From NCBI RefSeq assembly GCF_014639795.1, contig NZ_BMGC01000007.1, positions 1 to 64,000 of the forward strand: a stretch of DNA of 64,000 bases, read 5' to 3'. The notes under the pieces were generated by a model that saw nothing but the letters and a program-made list of their open reading frames with translations, ran no database searches and was not told the origin of the DNA. The position numbers were made by a program, and so were the translations under genes. This document shows, one piece after another, positions 42,692-51,413 of the stretch (position 1 is the first letter of the stretch; every line of letters begins with the position of its first letter). This DNA comes from Gordonia jinhuaensis (GTDB lineage Bacteria; Actinomycetota; Actinomycetes; Mycobacteriales; Mycobacteriaceae).

Positions 42692-43996
42692 ATGTATCAC
42701 TCGCTTCCCGCGACGACACTCGCCGGTGTCGTCGGCGCGACCACACCCGACAGCCAGGTCGTCGACGCGACCTTCGGACGCGGCGACGACGGCGACGTCG
42801 TGGTCACGCGGATCACCCCACACGACCGGCAGCACACCGCACCGGTGTCCGACCGGCCCGGTTGGCTCGACCTACGTGGACACGTCGTCGTCGCAGCAGC
42901 AGCCGAGCCGCATGCACATCTGGACAAGGCGCTCTCGTGGCCCGTGATCTCTCCCCCGACCGGCGATCTTCGTGCCGCGGTTCAGGCATGGCACCGAGCC
43001 ACGCCCGGCCTCGACGAGGACTCGTTCCGTGATCGAGCCCGAACCGCCGCGCTGATGATGCTGCGCAACGGCATCACCGCGGTCCGGACCCACGTGGACA
43101 TCATCACCAGCGGTGAGCCGACCGCCGCCGATCACGATCCAGTGCGTGCGATCCGAGCCGTCGATCAGGTCCGGCGTGAACTCGCCGGGCTCATGCACAT
43201 CGAAATCGTCGCCCTCGCACCGGTGGACTGCCCGGTCGAGCTGATCGAGCAATCACTCGACGCCGGCGCCGACATCGTCGGGGGCGCACCGCATCTGGCC
43301 GACACACCGGCCGAGAATGTGACGAAACTCGTCGACATCGCGGTGCGGCGCGGTGTCGGGGTGGATCTGCACACCGATGAATTCCTCCTCGGCGATGAGC
43401 TCACCATCTCCGAATTCGCCCGCCTGGTGACCGACTGGCCGGCCGAGCGCACCAGGACCGCAGGACACTGCTGCGCGCTGGGAACACTCTCGGAATCGAC
43501 CCTGCGTCCGCTCGCGCAGATCCTCGCCGACGCCCGGATCGGCGTCGTCGCGCTCCCGATCACCAATCTCTACCTGCAGGGCCGCGAACCGCGCTCACGC
43601 GGACTGCGCGGTATCGCGCCGATCGACGAGTTGCGGGCTGCAGGTGTGACCGTGGCCGCGGGCGCCGACAACATCCGTGACCCGTTCAACCCGGTGGGAC
43701 GCGCCGACCCCCTGGAAACGGCGTCGCTCCTCATCACCGCTGCTCATCAGAATCCCGACACCGCAATCGATCTCGTCACGAATTCGGCACGATCAGTGAT
43801 GGGATTGCCACCGGCGGGATTGACGGTGGGAGCGCGCGCCGACCTGCTCGCCGTCGCGGGCGCCGACCTCGTGGAGATCATCGGCGCCGCACCGGCCGAC
43901 CGCTCGGTGATCAGCAACGGTGTGCTCGTCTCGCGCAGCGAGACCCGCCATCAGATGGCCGCGATACCCACCCCGTCAGCATCCGTTCCGTCCTGA
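42692..43996 (+). CDS. Cytosine-deaminase-like amidohydrolase
   Basis: 434 residues from the ATG at 42692 (GGAAGG 12 bases upstream). CodA-type amidohydrolase: HxH in PHAHLDKALSW near 73-83, DLHTDEF near 226, AGHCCALGTL near 253-262 and AAGADNIRDPFNP (metal Asp) near 326. These match the iron/zinc cytosine/isocytosine deaminase group that also includes enzymes for other cyclic amidines and ureas. First gene of the plus-strand operon; probably deaminates or opens a nitrogen heterocycle. Confidence 0.83.
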   Translation: MYHSLPATTLAGVVGATTPDSQVVDATFGRGDDGDVVVTRITPHDRQHTAPVSDRPGWLDLRGHVVVAAAAEPHAHLDKALSWPVISPPTGDLRAAVQAWHRATPGLDEDSFRDRARTAALMMLRNGITAVRTHVDIITSGEPTAADHDPVRAIRAVDQVRRELAGLMHIEIVALAPVDCPVELIEQSLDAGADIVGGAPHLADTPAENVTKLVDIAVRRGVGVDLHTDEFLLGDELTISEFARLVTDWPAERTRTAGHCCALGTLSESTLRPLAQILADARIGVVALPITNLYLQGREPRSRGLRGIAPIDELRAAGVTVAAGADNIRDPFNPVGRADPLETASLLITAAHQNPDTAIDLVTNSARSVMGLPPAGLTVGARADLLAVAGADLVEIIGAAPADRSVISNGVLVSRSETRHQMAAIPTPSASVPS

Positions 43997-44020
43997 CAGC
44001 ACACGATCGGAAATCCACAC

Positions 44021-44179
44021 ATGACCCACGCCACCTCGTCGGTCTCGGCGCTCTTTCAGCGCATGATCGACATCACCCGCCCGATCTTCGAGGCGCAGAA
44101 AACTCCGGTAGCGTCCGATCTGACCACCGAACAGGTTGCGACCAACAAGTTCCTCGACCCCTCGATCGGACTGTCATGA
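44021..44179 (+). CDS. 52-residue small protein coupled to flavoprotein gene
   Basis: The frame starts at ATG 44021 (MTHATSSVSALFQRMIDITR) and ends at TGA 44177-44179, which overlaps the ATG of the flavoprotein gene by four bases. It continues with PIFEAQKTPVASDL, TTEQVATNKFLDPS and ends IGLS. The overlap, the 24-bp spacing from the previous stop and good third-position GC support a real gene. No family is recognised; a small subunit or maturation partner of the flavoprotein is the simplest guess, a remnant of a longer gene is the alternative. Confidence 0.55.
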   Translation: MTHATSSVSALFQRMIDITRPIFEAQKTPVASDLTTEQVATNKFLDPSIGLS

Positions 44180-45510
44180 CGACTGCACCGCTGTTCCCCA
44201 CCCCCACCGACGAGGGACGGCCGCCGTTCACCCCCGCCGACGTCGACGCGCTGATCGACGAGCTCGTCGCGATCGTCGGGCCGCGTAGCGTCTCGACCCT
44301 CGACCGCTCGCTGGACCGTGCATCACGCGACGGCTCCTACATGAGTCCGATCCTGTCGGCGCTGGAGACCGGTGCTCCCGACGTCGTGTGCTATCCGCGC
44401 ACGGTGGAGGCCGTGCCGCAGATCGTGCGTGCGGCGGTACGCCACGGCGTACCGATCACCACTCGCGGCAAGGGCACCGGCAACTATGGTCAGGTGGTTC
44501 CCCGATTCGGCGGGGTCGTGATGGACATGACCTCGTTGTCGACGATCCACGAGGTCACCGACCATGCGATCACCGCCGACGCAGGTGCGCGCATGATCGC
44601 CCTGGAACAGGCCGCCTGGGCACACGGCTCACAACTGTGGATGTATCCCTCGACGGTGCAGTCGACTCTCGGCGGGTTCCTCGCCGGCGGTTCGGCAGGC
44701 ACCGGGACGATCGTGCACGGCCGCAATCACATGGGATTCGTCGAGGCCGTCGACGTGGTCTTCGCCACCGAGGACGCCGAGATCATCCACCTCGAGGGCG
44801 CCGAGGCCCAGCCGTTCGTGCACACCTACGGGGTCGCAGGCATCATCGTGCGTGCGCGCATCCGGGTGGAGCCGTTGCAGGACTGGAAGTGCCTGTACGC
44901 CAGCTTCGACGACCATCACAGCGCCTTCACGACCGCGATGGAGATCTCGACGATCTCGCCGTTGCCGCGGCTGCTGTCCGCCGACCGCGCGGAGGTCGTG
45001 GCGGCGCTCCCGAAGGATCCGGCGTTCGTGACCGGCCGGGCCAACCTGCGGGGGATCATCGACGCCGACAGTCTCGAGGCCACCGAGGATGCGATACGCG
45101 CCGCCGGTGGACGTATCGAGGACGTCCGCGACGGACTCGTCCAGAGCATCAAACTGTCGACGCTGTCCTACAACCATCCCACCTGGTGGCTGCAGAAAGC
45201 CCACCCGGGCAAGTACTTTCACTTCGAGTGTCAAGGCAATGCGCTGGTCGAACACCTCGACGAGGTGGAGGGCGTCTACGACGGCGGGATGCTCCACCTC
45301 GAAGTCGGCTACGAGATGATGTTCGGAATGCTCAACGGCATCTACTCCTCGCCCGAGCAGATGGCTGCCGGTGTGCCGAAGCTCCGCGAACTCGGCGTGG
45401 GCATCCACTCGCCACATCAGTGGTACGTCGATCTCGATGCCGACCGTGTCCAAGCACTGGCACACAAGACAGACCCACACGGACTACTCAACCCCGGGAG
45501 GTGGATGTGA
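44176..45510 (+). CDS. FAD-linked oxidase (FAD_binding_4/PCMH type)
   Basis: 444 residues. PCMH-type FAD domain: VVCYPRTVEAVPQIVRAA near 70-87, TRGKGTGNYGQVVPRFGG near 96-113 and TLGGFLAGGSAGTGT near 166-180. The C-terminal half (about 230-444) is a substrate domain of the glycolate oxidase/4-cresol-type group and ends in the family signature DPHGLLNPGRW. It would oxidise a hydroxy acid or amine-derived intermediate using FAD. The stop codon overlaps the GTG of the creatininase gene. Confidence 0.85.
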   Translation: MTTAPLFPTPTDEGRPPFTPADVDALIDELVAIVGPRSVSTLDRSLDRASRDGSYMSPILSALETGAPDVVCYPRTVEAVPQIVRAAVRHGVPITTRGKGTGNYGQVVPRFGGVVMDMTSLSTIHEVTDHAITADAGARMIALEQAAWAHGSQLWMYPSTVQSTLGGFLAGGSAGTGTIVHGRNHMGFVEAVDVVFATEDAEIIHLEGAEAQPFVHTYGVAGIIVRARIRVEPLQDWKCLYASFDDHHSAFTTAMEISTISPLPRLLSADRAEVVAALPKDPAFVTGRANLRGIIDADSLEATEDAIRAAGGRIEDVRDGLVQSIKLSTLSYNHPTWWLQKAHPGKYFHFECQGNALVEHLDEVEGVYDGGMLHLEVGYEMMFGMLNGIYSSPEQMAAGVPKLRELGVGIHSPHQWYVDLDADRVQALAHKTDPHGLLNPGRWM

Positions 45511-46274
45511 TCGGACCCGATCGCCGCTTCAGTGACCTGTCCACCGCCGAGGTCGAGTCGGCCCTGTCCCGCGATTCGGTGATGGTGCTGCCCACCGGAG
45601 CCATCGAACCGCACGGACCGCATCTGCCGCTGTCGACGGATCTCACTGTCGCCGAGGCACTCTCCGCCGAGGTCGTGCGGCGCAGTGCGGCCGAGGGCCA
45701 CGACGCGTGGCTGCTCCCGGCTCTGGGATACACCAAATCCGACGAGCACGCCCGGCTGCCCGGCGCCATGTGGCTGCGCGCTTCGACGTTCTTCGAGACC
45801 GTTGTCGACATCGGCGCGGCGATCGCCGCGACGCCCGCGCGTCGGCTGCTGTTCGTCAACTGCCACGGCGGCAATTCGGCTCTGCTGGAAGTCCTTCTGC
45901 GAGAGCTCCGCCGGCGGTTCGACCTGCAGACATTCATCGTCTCGGCACCCCCGATCGCCGGCGAGAGCGAACACGGCCTGGGTATCCATGCGGGATGGGC
46001 GGAAACCTCGATGATGCTGCATCTGCGCCCCGATCTGGTCGACATGTCCGTCGCCGAGTCGGCAGTCCCCAAACCTGTGGTCGATTCGACGCATGTCGGA
46101 TTCGGCAAACTCATCAAATTCGGTTGGCTGTCCACTGATTTCGCCGAATCCGGCGTGGTGGGCGACCCCACCGGCGCGAACGCCGAGATCGGCGCTCAGC
46201 TGTTCGAGACGCGGGTCGGCGAGATCGTGGCCGCGTTGCCGGAGATCGCATCCTTCAATCCCGGGCGGATCTGA
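45507..46274 (+). CDS. Creatininase-family amidohydrolase
   Basis: 255 residues from the GTG at 45507, overlapping the previous stop (GTGA). Creatininase fold signatures: LPTGAIEPHGPHLPLSTD near 23-40 (Glu, His and Asp metal ligands), NCHGGNSALL near 115-124 and a conserved Glu in AGWAETSMML near 160. Family members open cyclic amides such as creatinine or hydrolyse related C-N bonds; MftE peptidases of mycofactocin also belong here, but no mycofactocin genes are in the window. In this operon a role in opening a cyclic amide is likely. Confidence 0.86.
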   Translation: MIGPDRRFSDLSTAEVESALSRDSVMVLPTGAIEPHGPHLPLSTDLTVAEALSAEVVRRSAAEGHDAWLLPALGYTKSDEHARLPGAMWLRASTFFETVVDIGAAIAATPARRLLFVNCHGGNSALLEVLLRELRRRFDLQTFIVSAPPIAGESEHGLGIHAGWAETSMMLHLRPDLVDMSVAESAVPKPVVDSTHVGFGKLIKFGWLSTDFAESGVVGDPTGANAEIGAQLFETRVGEIVAALPEIASFNPGRI

Positions 46275-46277
46275 CCG

Positions 46278-46892
46278 ATGATCACCTCGGGCAACGATTT
46301 CGGGAGCGACTGCGCACCCGAGGAGATGACCACCATCGACCCTGCCGAGCTGCTGTCGATGTGGATCCCCGCCGCCGGCACCTCTGCACCGCTGCTGATG
46401 GCACTGTCGACCGTCGGTACCGACGGATACCCTCGGTTGCGCCATGTGCTGCTGTCGGAATTCGCCGGTGGCGCAGTGTATTTCCATACCGACGCACGCT
46501 CGGCGAAGGTCGCCGAGATCGAGGCCACACCCCGCGCCGCCGCGTCGGTCGCCTGGCCACACCTGGGTCGCCAGTTCACCCTGCACGGTGACGTGTCCCG
46601 CGCTGATTCCGACGAGGAGAAGCGGATCTATGCCCATCGCGGACGCTATCTGCAGCTGCTGGCGTGGCTCAACGATGCGTCAATGACCGCACTGCCCGAA
46701 TCGGCGCGTCACGACGCGTGGGCCCGGTTCGATGCCGAGCACCCGTCGCTGACTCCCCCGGCCGACTGGGTGGGCTACCGCATCATCCCCACCGTCATCA
46801 CCTTCTGGCGCGGTGATCCCGAGGGCCCGTCGCAGCGCGTACGGTTCACCGCCTCCTCCGACGGCTGGCGCACAGAGGTGCTGCCGGGATGA
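46278..46892 (+). CDS. PNPOx-like FMN-binding oxidase
   Basis: 204 residues. Pyridoxamine 5'-phosphate oxidase fold: PRLRHVLLSEFAGGAVYFHTD near 52-72 (FMN phosphate contacts), SAKVAEIEATPRAA near 74-87, and FTLHGDVSRAD near 99. The C-terminal PNPOx motif ends as VGYRIIPTVITFWRG near 165-180. In a catabolic operon it is more likely a flavin oxidase/reductase for the pathway than the vitamin B6 enzyme. Stop overlaps the next start (ATGA). Confidence 0.82.
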   Translation: MITSGNDFGSDCAPEEMTTIDPAELLSMWIPAAGTSAPLLMALSTVGTDGYPRLRHVLLSEFAGGAVYFHTDARSAKVAEIEATPRAAASVAWPHLGRQFTLHGDVSRADSDEEKRIYAHRGRYLQLLAWLNDASMTALPESARHDAWARFDAEHPSLTPPADWVGYRIIPTVITFWRGDPEGPSQRVRFTASSDGWRTEVLPG

Positions 46893-48313
46893 GTCCCGTG
46901 ACACGCTTCGTCAATGCGATCATCCTCCCGGTCGACGGACGCCGGGAGTGGTTCACGGGGTGGCTCGAGGTGACCGACGGTGTCATCTCCGGCATCGGCG
47001 AGGGTGCGCCGACGCAGCCTTGTGATCCGGCGACCACCACCGTGCACGACCTCGACGGCGCCTTCCTCGCACCGGGTTTCGTTTCGGCGCACAGCCACAT
47101 CTACACCGGCGGTATGCGCGGGGTGGCCGCGTCGAGTCCGCTCTACGCCTGGGTGTCGGACAACGGGCGGATGCTCGCCGGGGCCGACCCCGACACGATG
47201 TACTGGCTCTCGCGCGCCGGCGCGGTCGATCACCTGTCGGCCGGGGTCACCTCGGTCTACAACTTCACCCAGAGCCGCGTGGTGTCGGTGTTCGACTATG
47301 AGACCTCGACGCTGCGTGCCCGCAGTGTGCACCCGGTCTCGTTCGTGACCCGGCAGATCGACGGTGTGGCCGACAGCGGGATCCGGTTCGTGACCAGCGT
47401 GCGTCTCGACGACGAACAGCTGCCCTCCGACGATGCCTTCGCGGGTTTCGATGCGGTGATGCGCCATCTCGGCGATTCTGTTGCCGGAGAACAGAATCTG
47501 GGCGGTTCCGTCTACGGCGCGGTGCAGTGGTCGTCGGCGGCGGTCACCGCCGAACGCGAGAAGTGGCTGATGGACCGGTACGGCATCACCAATCAGGCAC
47601 ATTTCGTCGAGACCGCCGAACAGATCGACATCCAGCAGGCAAAGTTCGACTGGTATGACGAGGCGGGCGTGCTCGGCGAGGATTTCGCCTTCGGACACTT
47701 CGTCCATCCCACCGCACGCATGATCGAACGCGTGGCCGAATCCGGCAGTTCGGTGGTGTGGCAACCCATGTCCAACGGACGCCTGGGCTCAGGTGTCGCC
47801 GACATCCCCACGCTGCTGCGACGTTCGGTGACTGTCGGCATCGGCGTCGACGACCAATCGTGCACCGATCTCACCGACCCGTTCGAGAACATGCGCACCG
47901 GCCTGTTCACCCAGCGTGCCGTACACAGCGATGCAGCGGTACTGACCCCGACCCAGGTGTTGCACGCGCACACGCTGGGTGCGGCGCAGGCCATCGGCGT
48001 GGCCGATCGGGTCGGTTCACTGGAGGTGGGCAAGTACGGCGACGTCGTCGTCGTCGACCCGAAGCGCCCCGACACCGGGCCGATCTGGGATCCGGTGGCG
48101 ACCTATGTGCTGGCATGCGGTCAGCGAAACCTTCGCGATGTGTACGTGGGCGGCACCCGGATGTGGCCCGCCGCAGACGAATTGCTCGACGAATTGCGCG
48201 CCCAGACCCACGGACGCATGATCGCCTCGGCGGCCAAGGCGGGTGTCCATCCCGCCGTCATCCATCCCGCCGCGGTCCCTCCCGCCGCCGTCCGTCCCGC
48301 CGCCGTCGACTGA
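46889..48313 (+). CDS. Amidohydrolase (chlorohydrolase/deaminase type)
   Basis: 474 residues. ATZ/TRZ-type amidohydrolase: HxH in SAHSHIYTGGMRG near 68, His in FGHFVHPT near 271, Asp in GIGVDDQSCTD near 313 (intact here, unlike the 39 kb paralogue), then a C-terminal beta-sandwich part. The protein ends in a Pro/Ala/Val repeat (HPAVIHPAAVPPAAVRPAAV) coded by near-identical 15-bp DNA units, probably expanded by slippage. Last gene of the plus-strand operon; it removes an amino, chloro or similar group from a cyclic or aromatic substrate. Confidence 0.83.
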   Translation: MSPVTRFVNAIILPVDGRREWFTGWLEVTDGVISGIGEGAPTQPCDPATTTVHDLDGAFLAPGFVSAHSHIYTGGMRGVAASSPLYAWVSDNGRMLAGADPDTMYWLSRAGAVDHLSAGVTSVYNFTQSRVVSVFDYETSTLRARSVHPVSFVTRQIDGVADSGIRFVTSVRLDDEQLPSDDAFAGFDAVMRHLGDSVAGEQNLGGSVYGAVQWSSAAVTAEREKWLMDRYGITNQAHFVETAEQIDIQQAKFDWYDEAGVLGEDFAFGHFVHPTARMIERVAESGSSVVWQPMSNGRLGSGVADIPTLLRRSVTVGIGVDDQSCTDLTDPFENMRTGLFTQRAVHSDAAVLTPTQVLHAHTLGAAQAIGVADRVGSLEVGKYGDVVVVDPKRPDTGPIWDPVATYVLACGQRNLRDVYVGGTRMWPAADELLDELRAQTHGRMIASAAKAGVHPAVIHPAAVPPAAVRPAAVD

Positions 48314-48428
48314 GTTCGCTCAGGCTTGCGTCAGCGCCTCGAGCCGCATCCGCGAGAGTTCCCGCGCCGCGCCCTGACAACCGGCCCGGACGGCAGAGCA
48401 CGCCGGCACAACTGGGCCGCCGACACGT

Positions 48429-48475
48429 CGATGCCCCCGTGGCCAACCGAGAATCGGTGTGGCACGGGGGCATCG
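48429..48475. terminator. Bidirectional hairpin between amidohydrolase and glpD
   Basis: CGATGCCCCCGTG (48429-48441) pairs with CACGGGGGCATCG (48463-48475); an inner stem ACCGA-GAA-TCGGT continues it, giving one long, slightly bulged hairpin. It sits between the convergent stops at 48313 and 48530. Confidence 0.75.
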
Positions 48476-48529
48476 GTGTCGTCACGGCGTCCGGGCTCGA
48501 TGATCGTCACACCAACGAGCCCGAGACGG

Positions 48530-50260
48530 TCAGCTCGCCACGCTCGTCGCTCCCACCGTCACGCGGTGAGCGTCACGCAGCACGGCCACGGCGTCGTCGA
48601 TCTCGGCGCTGCGCTTGGCGGCGTCCCAGCCGAGGATGTCGCCCATCGCATCGGCGATCTCGCGCAGTGCCTCAGTGGTGACCTTGCCGGTGAAGGCGAG
48701 ATCGGTACGGCGAAGAACGATGTCGATCACATGGGCGGCGAATTCTCGCTCGACCATGTAGCGCAGTTCGGCAGTCGACAGGCCCGACTCCGCCAGGGGC
48801 TCGTCAGAGCCGGCCTCGATCGCGTCGATGACCTCGGTGGCCCGGGTGCCATAGCGTTCGAACAGCGCAGCGGCACGCGTTTCCGACAACGATCCGCGAT
48901 GCGTCTCGACCCAGGCGATACGGCCGACCTCGTCGATCGGGTAGTCGTGTCCACCGCCGATCGGCACACCCACCGTCGAGGTACGGCGCGGCTTGCCGAG
49001 TGCCTCGAGGATGTGGTCACTGACCTGCTCGCCGAGTGCGCGGAAGGTGGTCCACTTGCCACCGACGAGGCTGAAGACCGTGGACTTCACACCGGGGATG
49101 GTGGTGGTCTGCACGTTGTAGTCGCGGGAGACGAACCCCGGTGTGGTGTCGTCGTGGCGAGGCAGCGGGCGGATTCCCGAGAACGAATACACGATCTGCT
49201 CGGGCGAGACCGAGATCTCGGGGAACACATGATGGATGAGGTCGATGAAGTACTCGATCTCGGCATCGGTGCACACGGTCGGCTTACTCGGGTCGGCGTC
49301 GATGTCGGTGGTGCCCACCAGAACCCGGCCCTTGAGCGGATAGATCAGCACGATACGGCCGTCCTCATGCTCGAAGAACAGCTCGCGACCGCGGGTGGCG
49401 GCGAGCAGCTCGGGGTGTTCGAGGACGATATGCGAACCCTTGGTGCCGCCCATGTATTTGGTCGATCCGCCCAGATCCGAGTTGGTGATGTCGGTCCACG
49501 GACCGCTGCAGTTCATGATCACATCTGCGGTGACCACGAATTCGTCACCGGTCTCGTTGTCGCGCAGCGTGACGCCGCCATCGGCGACACCGACGGCCTC
49601 GAGATAGTTGGCCGCGCGTGCATTCGAGCCGTTACCCAGCCCGTCCTTGAGAACGTCGAGCGCCAGCCGCTCGGGATCATGAACCGAGGCGTCGAAATAG
49701 GTTGCCGTGTACTTCAGGTCGGCGTTGAGGCGCGGCATGTCCTCGCGGGCCTTCTTGCCGACCCGGAACTTGTGCCGCGGAACACGATTGGAGCCGGCGC
49801 CGGAGTAGGCGTCATACATCTGCAGACCGGCCTCGATCAGCAGTGCGCCGCGCTCATTCGGCTTGCCGGTGTTGTGGGTGAGGAAGCGGCGCGGGGCGTT
49901 GAGGATTCCGCTGAAGGTGGAGAAGATCGGGATGGTGGTCTCCAGCGGCTTCACGTAATGCGGAGCGATCTTGAGCAGACCGTTGCGCTCGTGCACCGAT
50001 TCCTTGACCAGCCGGAACTCGCCGTTCTCCAGGTAGCGGATGCCGCCGTGGATCATGTGGCTCGACGCCGATGACGCACCCGACACCCAGTCGTTGCGTT
50101 CGGCGATGATCACGTCGATGCCCTGCATCGCCAGATCACGGAAAGTCGAGATGCCGTTGATTCCGCCGCCGATGATCAGGACCTGGGCGTGGGGCCGGTC
50201 CGCGATCGCCGCGACAGCGGCACGGCGCGTTGTATTGGTTGTGCCGGATCGATCGTTCAT
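48530..50260 (-). CDS. glpD: Aerobic glycerol-3-phosphate dehydrogenase
   Basis: 576 residues from the ATG at 50260 with GGAGG upstream. FAD-binding LIIGGGINGISTFRDLAMQG near 29-48, SHMIHGGIRYLENGEF near 68-83, SGPWTD near 245 and the SGIRPL region near 345; a C-terminal domain follows (about 390-560). It oxidises sn-glycerol 3-phosphate to dihydroxyacetone phosphate and passes electrons to menaquinone at the membrane. Divergent from a SorC-like regulator gene with two symmetrical operator-like sites between them. Confidence 0.93.
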   Translation of the reverse strand: MNDRSGTTNTTRRAAVAAIADRPHAQVLIIGGGINGISTFRDLAMQGIDVIIAERNDWVSGASSASSHMIHGGIRYLENGEFRLVKESVHERNGLLKIAPHYVKPLETTIPIFSTFSGILNAPRRFLTHNTGKPNERGALLIEAGLQMYDAYSGAGSNRVPRHKFRVGKKAREDMPRLNADLKYTATYFDASVHDPERLALDVLKDGLGNGSNARAANYLEAVGVADGGVTLRDNETGDEFVVTADVIMNCSGPWTDITNSDLGGSTKYMGGTKGSHIVLEHPELLAATRGRELFFEHEDGRIVLIYPLKGRVLVGTTDIDADPSKPTVCTDAEIEYFIDLIHHVFPEISVSPEQIVYSFSGIRPLPRHDDTTPGFVSRDYNVQTTTIPGVKSTVFSLVGGKWTTFRALGEQVSDHILEALGKPRRTSTVGVPIGGGHDYPIDEVGRIAWVETHRGSLSETRAAALFERYGTRATEVIDAIEAGSDEPLAESGLSTAELRYMVEREFAAHVIDIVLRRTDLAFTGKVTTEALREIADAMGDILGWDAAKRSAEIDDAVAVLRDAHRVTVGATSVAS

Positions 50261-50278
50261 GACTTCATCCTCCGCTCG

Positions 50279-50316
50279 TGCGCAACAATGCGCAAGGCCT
50301 GTGCACATATGTGCAC
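50279..50316. promoter_or_regulatory. Operator-like palindromes between glpD and sorC-like gene
   Basis: Two symmetrical elements: TGCGCA-ACAA-TGCGCA at 50279-50294 and the perfect 16-bp palindrome GTGCACATATGTGCAC at 50301-50316. Both lie in the 86-bp gap between divergent start codons, so a bound regulator could control both genes. The SorC-like protein is the likely ligand. Confidence 0.65.
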
Positions 50317-50346
50317 TATTGGGTATTCGCTGGTAGAAGTTGTCGA

Positions 50347-51372
50347 GTGAGTCCGCAGAGCCCCTCTTCCGACGACCGCCGCATCGGCCTCGCCGTACGC
50401 GCGGCTCGCCTGTACTACCTGCAGGAACTCGACATGGCGACGATCGGGCGAGAGCTCGGCATGTCGCGATCGTCGGTGTCGCGGTTGCTGGCCTTCGCCA
50501 GATCCACCGGCCTGGTCGACATCACCATTCACCCGCCGGCCGACCGGACCGGCGAACTCGCCGGGGAATTGCGGCGGCGGTTCACGGTCGAGGCCGAGGT
50601 GGTCCCGACCACCTCCCAGACCACCGACATCGACCGGCTCGAACGTGTGGGCCAGGCCGCCGGACGATTGTTGTCGCATGTGGTCGACTCCGACATGACA
50701 CTCGGCATTGCCTGGGGCACAACCGTGTCGGCGATGAGCAGGCATCTCGAACCCCGCGAGTTGTGGAATCTGTCGATCGTGCAGCTCAACGGGGCCGGCA
50801 ATTCGACGACCAGTGGTATCGACTACGCCAGCGCCATCCTCGAGCGTTTCGCCGACGCGTACTCCGCACGCGTGGAACACTTTCCCGTTCCCGCGTTCTT
50901 CGACGAGGCCGACACCAAAGTCGCCCTGTGGCGCGAACGCAGCACCCGCCGTGTCCTCGACGTGCAGCGCCGCATGGATGTGGCGCTGTTCGGTCTGGGA
51001 ACCCCGGACGCCGATGTCCCCGGACATGTCTACGCCGGCGGCTATCTCGCCCCCGACGACTTCGCCGCATTGCGACGAGACGGAGTGGCCGGCGACGTCG
51101 CGACGCGGTTCTATCGACACGACGGCAGTGACGCCGGGATCGCCCTCAACGAACGCTCCTCGGGGCCCGACCTCGACACCATTCGCAGCGTGCAGCGCCG
51201 GATATGCGTGGTCGCAGGAGAATCGAAGGCCGCCGCGACCGAAGGCGCCTTCGCCGCCGGGCTGATCACCGATCTGGTCGCCGATGAGAGCTTGGCCCGG
51301 CTGTTGATCCACCGCGACGACCTGCGCCGCGGTGCACCCGACACGCAGAGCCGCGCGCGGCGCAGGGGCTGA
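50347..51372 (+). CDS. SorC/DeoR-type sugar-binding transcriptional regulator
   Basis: 341 residues from the GTG at 50347; upstream in-frame codons run through the palindromes. N-terminal HTH (about 12-60, RAARLYYLQELDMATIGREL, SRSSVSRLLAFARSTGL) and a sugar-phosphate-binding domain (about 65-320) with the SorC signature DSDMTLGIAWGTTVSAM near 115-131 and FGLGTPDAD near 215. Effector in the family is a phosphorylated sugar or polyol; glycerol 3-phosphate or dihydroxyacetone phosphate is the obvious candidate here. Confidence 0.87.
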   Translation: MSPQSPSSDDRRIGLAVRAARLYYLQELDMATIGRELGMSRSSVSRLLAFARSTGLVDITIHPPADRTGELAGELRRRFTVEAEVVPTTSQTTDIDRLERVGQAAGRLLSHVVDSDMTLGIAWGTTVSAMSRHLEPRELWNLSIVQLNGAGNSTTSGIDYASAILERFADAYSARVEHFPVPAFFDEADTKVALWRERSTRRVLDVQRRMDVALFGLGTPDADVPGHVYAGGYLAPDDFAALRRDGVAGDVATRFYRHDGSDAGIALNERSSGPDLDTIRSVQRRICVVAGESKAAATEGAFAAGLITDLVADESLARLLIHRDDLRRGAPDTQSRARRRG

Positions 51373-51413
51373 CCACAGCTCCCCGCGCCGCCACGCGACG
51401 CCACGGCTCCACA

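Noticed and set aside
45507-46274. Creatininase-family gene considered as mycofactocin mftE
   Set aside because: No mftA, mftB, mftC or mftD genes nearby; neighbours are amidohydrolases and flavin enzymes.
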